A stretch of DNA of 7,467 nucleotides from JBLKSS01 sp047607725 (GTDB lineage: Bacteria > Pseudomonadota > Gammaproteobacteria > Enterobacterales > Enterobacteriaceae), in assembly GCF_047607725.1 (NCBI RefSeq), contig NZ_JBLKSS010000332.1, forward strand, positions 1-7,467. Direction: 5' to 3'. Positions within the stretch are counted from its first letter, which is position 1. Each line of letters opens with the position of its first letter. This document shows positions 5,549 through 7,467 of the stretch, in pieces. Under the pieces are notes generated by a model that ran no database searches, was not told the DNA's origin, and saw only the letters and a list, made by a program, of their open reading frames with translations. Made by a program: the position numbers and the translations under genes.

Positions 5549-6825
5549 GTGTGCGATTATCCCCGACATCAGCATCACGTGCTTTGCCCGCACTGTGATT
5601 TATTGGTGGCGCTGCCGCCGCTGCCGCCCGGCCAGAAGGGGATCTGCCCGCGGTGCCGCAACACCCTGCAGAGCTATTGGTACGATCCGAAACGCCAGCC
5701 GGTGGGGTTCGCCATCAGCGCGCTGGTGATGCAGGGGCTGGCCAACCTCTTCCCGTTCGTCAATATGGAAGTCTCCGGCATAAAGCGGCAAATAACGCTG
5801 CCGCAAATTCCGCTGGTGATGGTTAGCGATCATTTTTCCAGCCTGGCAGGCGTGTTTCTGCTGTGTGTACAGGCGATCCCCGCGCTTTGCATGATAATGA
5901 TCATCTTATTGTGCCTGGATGTACCGCTGCCGTTTCGCCTGAAGGCTTTTCTGGCCAAGTTATTATTCGCCCTGCGCAGTTGGGGCATGGCGGAGATTTT
6001 CTTGGTCGGGGTGCTGGTCAGCTTTGTCAAATTGATGGCTTACGGCCAGATAGGAATCGGCGACGGTTTTATTCCTTTCTGTTTCTTCTGCTTGCTGCAG
6101 CTGAGGGCGTTACAGTGCGTCGACCCTCGCTGGTTATGGAACGTCATCATGCCGTTCACGTCGCCGGTAACGCGTTTGCGGCCCGGTGAGGGCGGTCTGG
6201 CGCAGGGCATACGCGCCTGCAGCTATTGTACGCTAATCCTGCCCGCGGACGCCGCCGTCTGTCCGCGCTGCCGCACCCGCGAGGGCGCGCGCCGTATCCA
6301 TAGCCTGCAATGGACGCTGGCGCTGTTATTGACCTCATTGATGCTCTATATGCCGGCCAATCTCTTGCCGATTATGATTACCGATGGGCTTGGCAATCGG
6401 CTTAACTCCACCATCATGGCCGGCGTCATCCTGCTGTGGGAGGACGGCTCGATACCGTGGCGCTGGTGATTTTTATCGCCAGCATCATGGTCCCTAGCCT
6501 GAAGATGATTGCGCTGGGCTGGCTGTGCTGGGACGCCGCCGGTCGCGGCGAGCGAAACGCGGCCGACAGCGAACGGATGCACCTACTCTACGAGGTGGTG
6601 GAATTCGTCGGCCGCTGGTCGATGATTGATGTCTTTGTCATTGCCGTGCTGTCTGGCCTGGTGCGTATGGGTAGGCTGATGAGCATCAGCCCCGGTATCG
6701 GCGTGCTGCTGTTTGCCGCGGTCGTCATCTTGACCATGATCGCCGCCAAAACTTTTGACCCCTGTCTTTTGTGGGACAGGGCTTCGCATACCACGCTAAA
6801 GGAGTCGACCGTTGACGGAAAATAA
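5549..6825 (+). pseudogene. pqiA: pqiA, disrupted by a one-base frameshift
   Basis: PqiA is the polytopic inner-membrane subunit of the paraquat-inducible Pqi system, working with the MCE protein PqiB and the lipoprotein PqiC in envelope lipid transport. The start is GTG 5549 (MCDY..., matching E. coli MCEHHH...), with AGGAGG (5538-5543) five bases upstream. The first frame runs to a TGA at 6467-6469 (306 codons). It shows two CxxC pairs near the N-terminus (C13/C16 and C33/C36), four predicted membrane segments with MAEIFL.GVLVSFVKLMAYG, and a second set of CxxC pairs (C224/C227, C238/C241). After WEDGSIP (P303, codon 6455-6457) homology jumps to the next frame, starting with the gtg at 6457, and continues VALVIFIASIMVP...YEVVEFVGRWSMIDVFVIAVLS to TAA 6823-6825. 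E. coli has WSEGSYPVAAVIF at this point, so a single base, probably a G in ccggtgg, was lost. The restored length of about 425 residues is close to the E. coli 417. No slippery heptamer is visible, so programmed frameshifting is unlikely. Confidence 0.9.
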
Positions 6826-7450
6826 TTATCAGGAAGCCCGGGTGGAGAAGATCAAACGCTGGTCGCCGGTGTGGATCATTCCCATTGTTAACGTCCTCAT
6901 TGGCGCCTGGATCCTGTTTTACCATTTCATCCATCAGGGCAAAGTGATCACCCTGACAACCAGCTGCGCCGACGGTATTGAAGCCGGAAAAACCGCTATT
7001 AAAAGCCGCCGCGTGGATGTCGGCACCGTCGAGAGCGTGATGCTGAGTGACGATTTGCGCCAGGTGGAAATCAAAGCGCGCATCTATAACGGCATGGAAA
7101 AAATGCTTAACAAAGACTCGGCGTTTTGGGTGGTGAAACCGCAGATCGGCAAGGAAGGGGTGTCGGGATTAGGTACCCTGTTATCCGGCGCCTATATTCA
7201 GCTGCAACCCGGATCCAGCGAAGAGACATCGCGGGAATTTAAACTGTTGGACGCACCGCCGCTGGCTTCCCCCGATGCGCGCGGTATCCGTATCCAGTTG
7301 GACAGCGATCGTTCGGGTCAGCTGAGCGCCGGCGATCCGGTGCTGTTTCGCGGCTTCCGCGTCGGTACGGTGGAAACCAGCCACTTCGATCGTAAACGCC
7401 CCGTGGAGGACGTCTTGAATTATTGGTGGATTTGTTGTATAAGACAGTAA
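6812..7450 (+). pseudogene. pqiB: pqiB, truncated after the first MCE domain
   Basis: PqiB is a membrane-anchored MCE protein (about 546 residues in E. coli, three MCE domains and a long helical tail) that forms a periplasmic tunnel for lipids. The start is TTG 6812, giving MTENNYQEARVEKIKRWSPVW. It is supported by AAAGGAG (6798-6804) seven bases upstream and by alignment with E. coli METNNGEAKIQKVKNWSPVW. It overlaps the end of the pqiA reading frame by 14 bases, showing tight coupling in the original operon. Residues 20-38 form the single membrane helix, 42-133 the first MCE domain (GIEAGKTAIKSR.VDVGTVE, FWVVKPQIG.EG.SGLGTLLSG), and 157 onward the start of the second (GDPVLFRGFRVGTVETS). 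Similarity stops after FDRKR (residues 192-196, to 7399). The remaining 16 codons to TAA 7448-7450 are unrelated, and rightmost bases look like an insertion-sequence end. Even if translated, the product would lack most of the tunnel and could not span the periplasm. Confidence 0.88.
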
Positions 7451-7467
7451 ACCTACGCTACACGCTT
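7428..7467. mobile_element. Possible end of an IS5/IS903-type insertion sequence
   Basis: The sequence GGATTTGTTGTATAAGAC at 7428-7445 matches 14 of 18 positions of the IS903 terminal inverted repeat as I recall it (GGCTTTGTTGAATAAATC). It lies about 25 bases beyond the last pqiB-like codon, in a locally AT-rich patch, and would explain why pqiB stops abruptly. The transposase and other end would lie outside the window, and the target duplication cannot be checked. The 7400-7427 interval is not clearly pqiB or IS. This could be a chance match or a different junction. Confidence 0.3.

Noticed and set aside
6451..6470. Programmed -1 ribosomal frameshifting in pqiA
   Set aside because: The site (ata ccg tgg) has no X XXY YYZ slippery heptamer, and pqiA is not known to use recoding; simple mutation fits better.
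6436..6825. Separate small membrane protein starting at ATG 6436
   Set aside because: From 6457 onward it is the C-terminal part of PqiA in a shifted frame. The ATG lies in sequence read as GVILLWEDGS by the upstream PqiA frame, and no ribosome-binding site is apparent.

Overview
The window looks like a piece of chromosome from a Sodalis-type insect symbiont (Enterobacterales), or a close relative that is also losing genes. The gene order zapC > < ycbX, rlmL > uup > pqiA > pqiB is the standard enterobacterial order as I recall it from E. coli. The proteins align along their lengths with the E. coli ones, and the DNA is GC-rich. Many of the genes carry fresh, small lesions (in-frame stop, in-frame deletion, tandem duplication, lost stop codon, frameshift, truncation). 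That pattern is typical of a recently host-restricted genome. The species assignment is inference. Comparisons with E. coli proteins are from memory, not from an alignment run here.

Layout. Positions 1-182 hold the C-terminal end of zapC, with an in-frame stop at 27-29 and an AT-rich stretch before it. A 59-base convergent gap with two small hairpins follows. Next is ycbX on the minus strand (242-1282), open but missing about 22-23 residues of its N-terminal MOSC domain. A 103-base divergent intergenic region carries a near-consensus sigma-70 promoter for the rightward operon. From 1386 to 5480 one uninterrupted 1364-codon frame encodes all of RlmKL (bifunctional 23S rRNA methyltransferase) fused in frame to all of Uup (ABC-F ATPase). 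The RlmK part also has a perfect 42-bp tandem duplication. After a 68-base gap with a GC-rich hairpin comes pqiA (5549-6825), broken by a one-base loss near 6457. Then comes pqiB (6812 onward), which starts normally and loses homology near 7400. The last 40 bases resemble the end of an IS5/IS903-type insertion sequence.

How the genes relate. RlmKL and Uup both act on the ribosome and form the start of a rightward transcription unit. pqiA and pqiB would encode the inner-membrane and tunnel-forming parts of the Pqi MCE envelope lipid-transport system, and both are damaged, so Pqi is probably non-functional here. YcbX is a molybdenum-cofactor/2Fe-2S reductase component that detoxifies N-hydroxylated bases, and its activity is doubtful because of the deletion. 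The most unusual item is the RlmKL-Uup fusion, in which uup has kept its own ribosome-binding site and start codon. I see no wholly new system. No gene-free stretch exceeds 300 bases.
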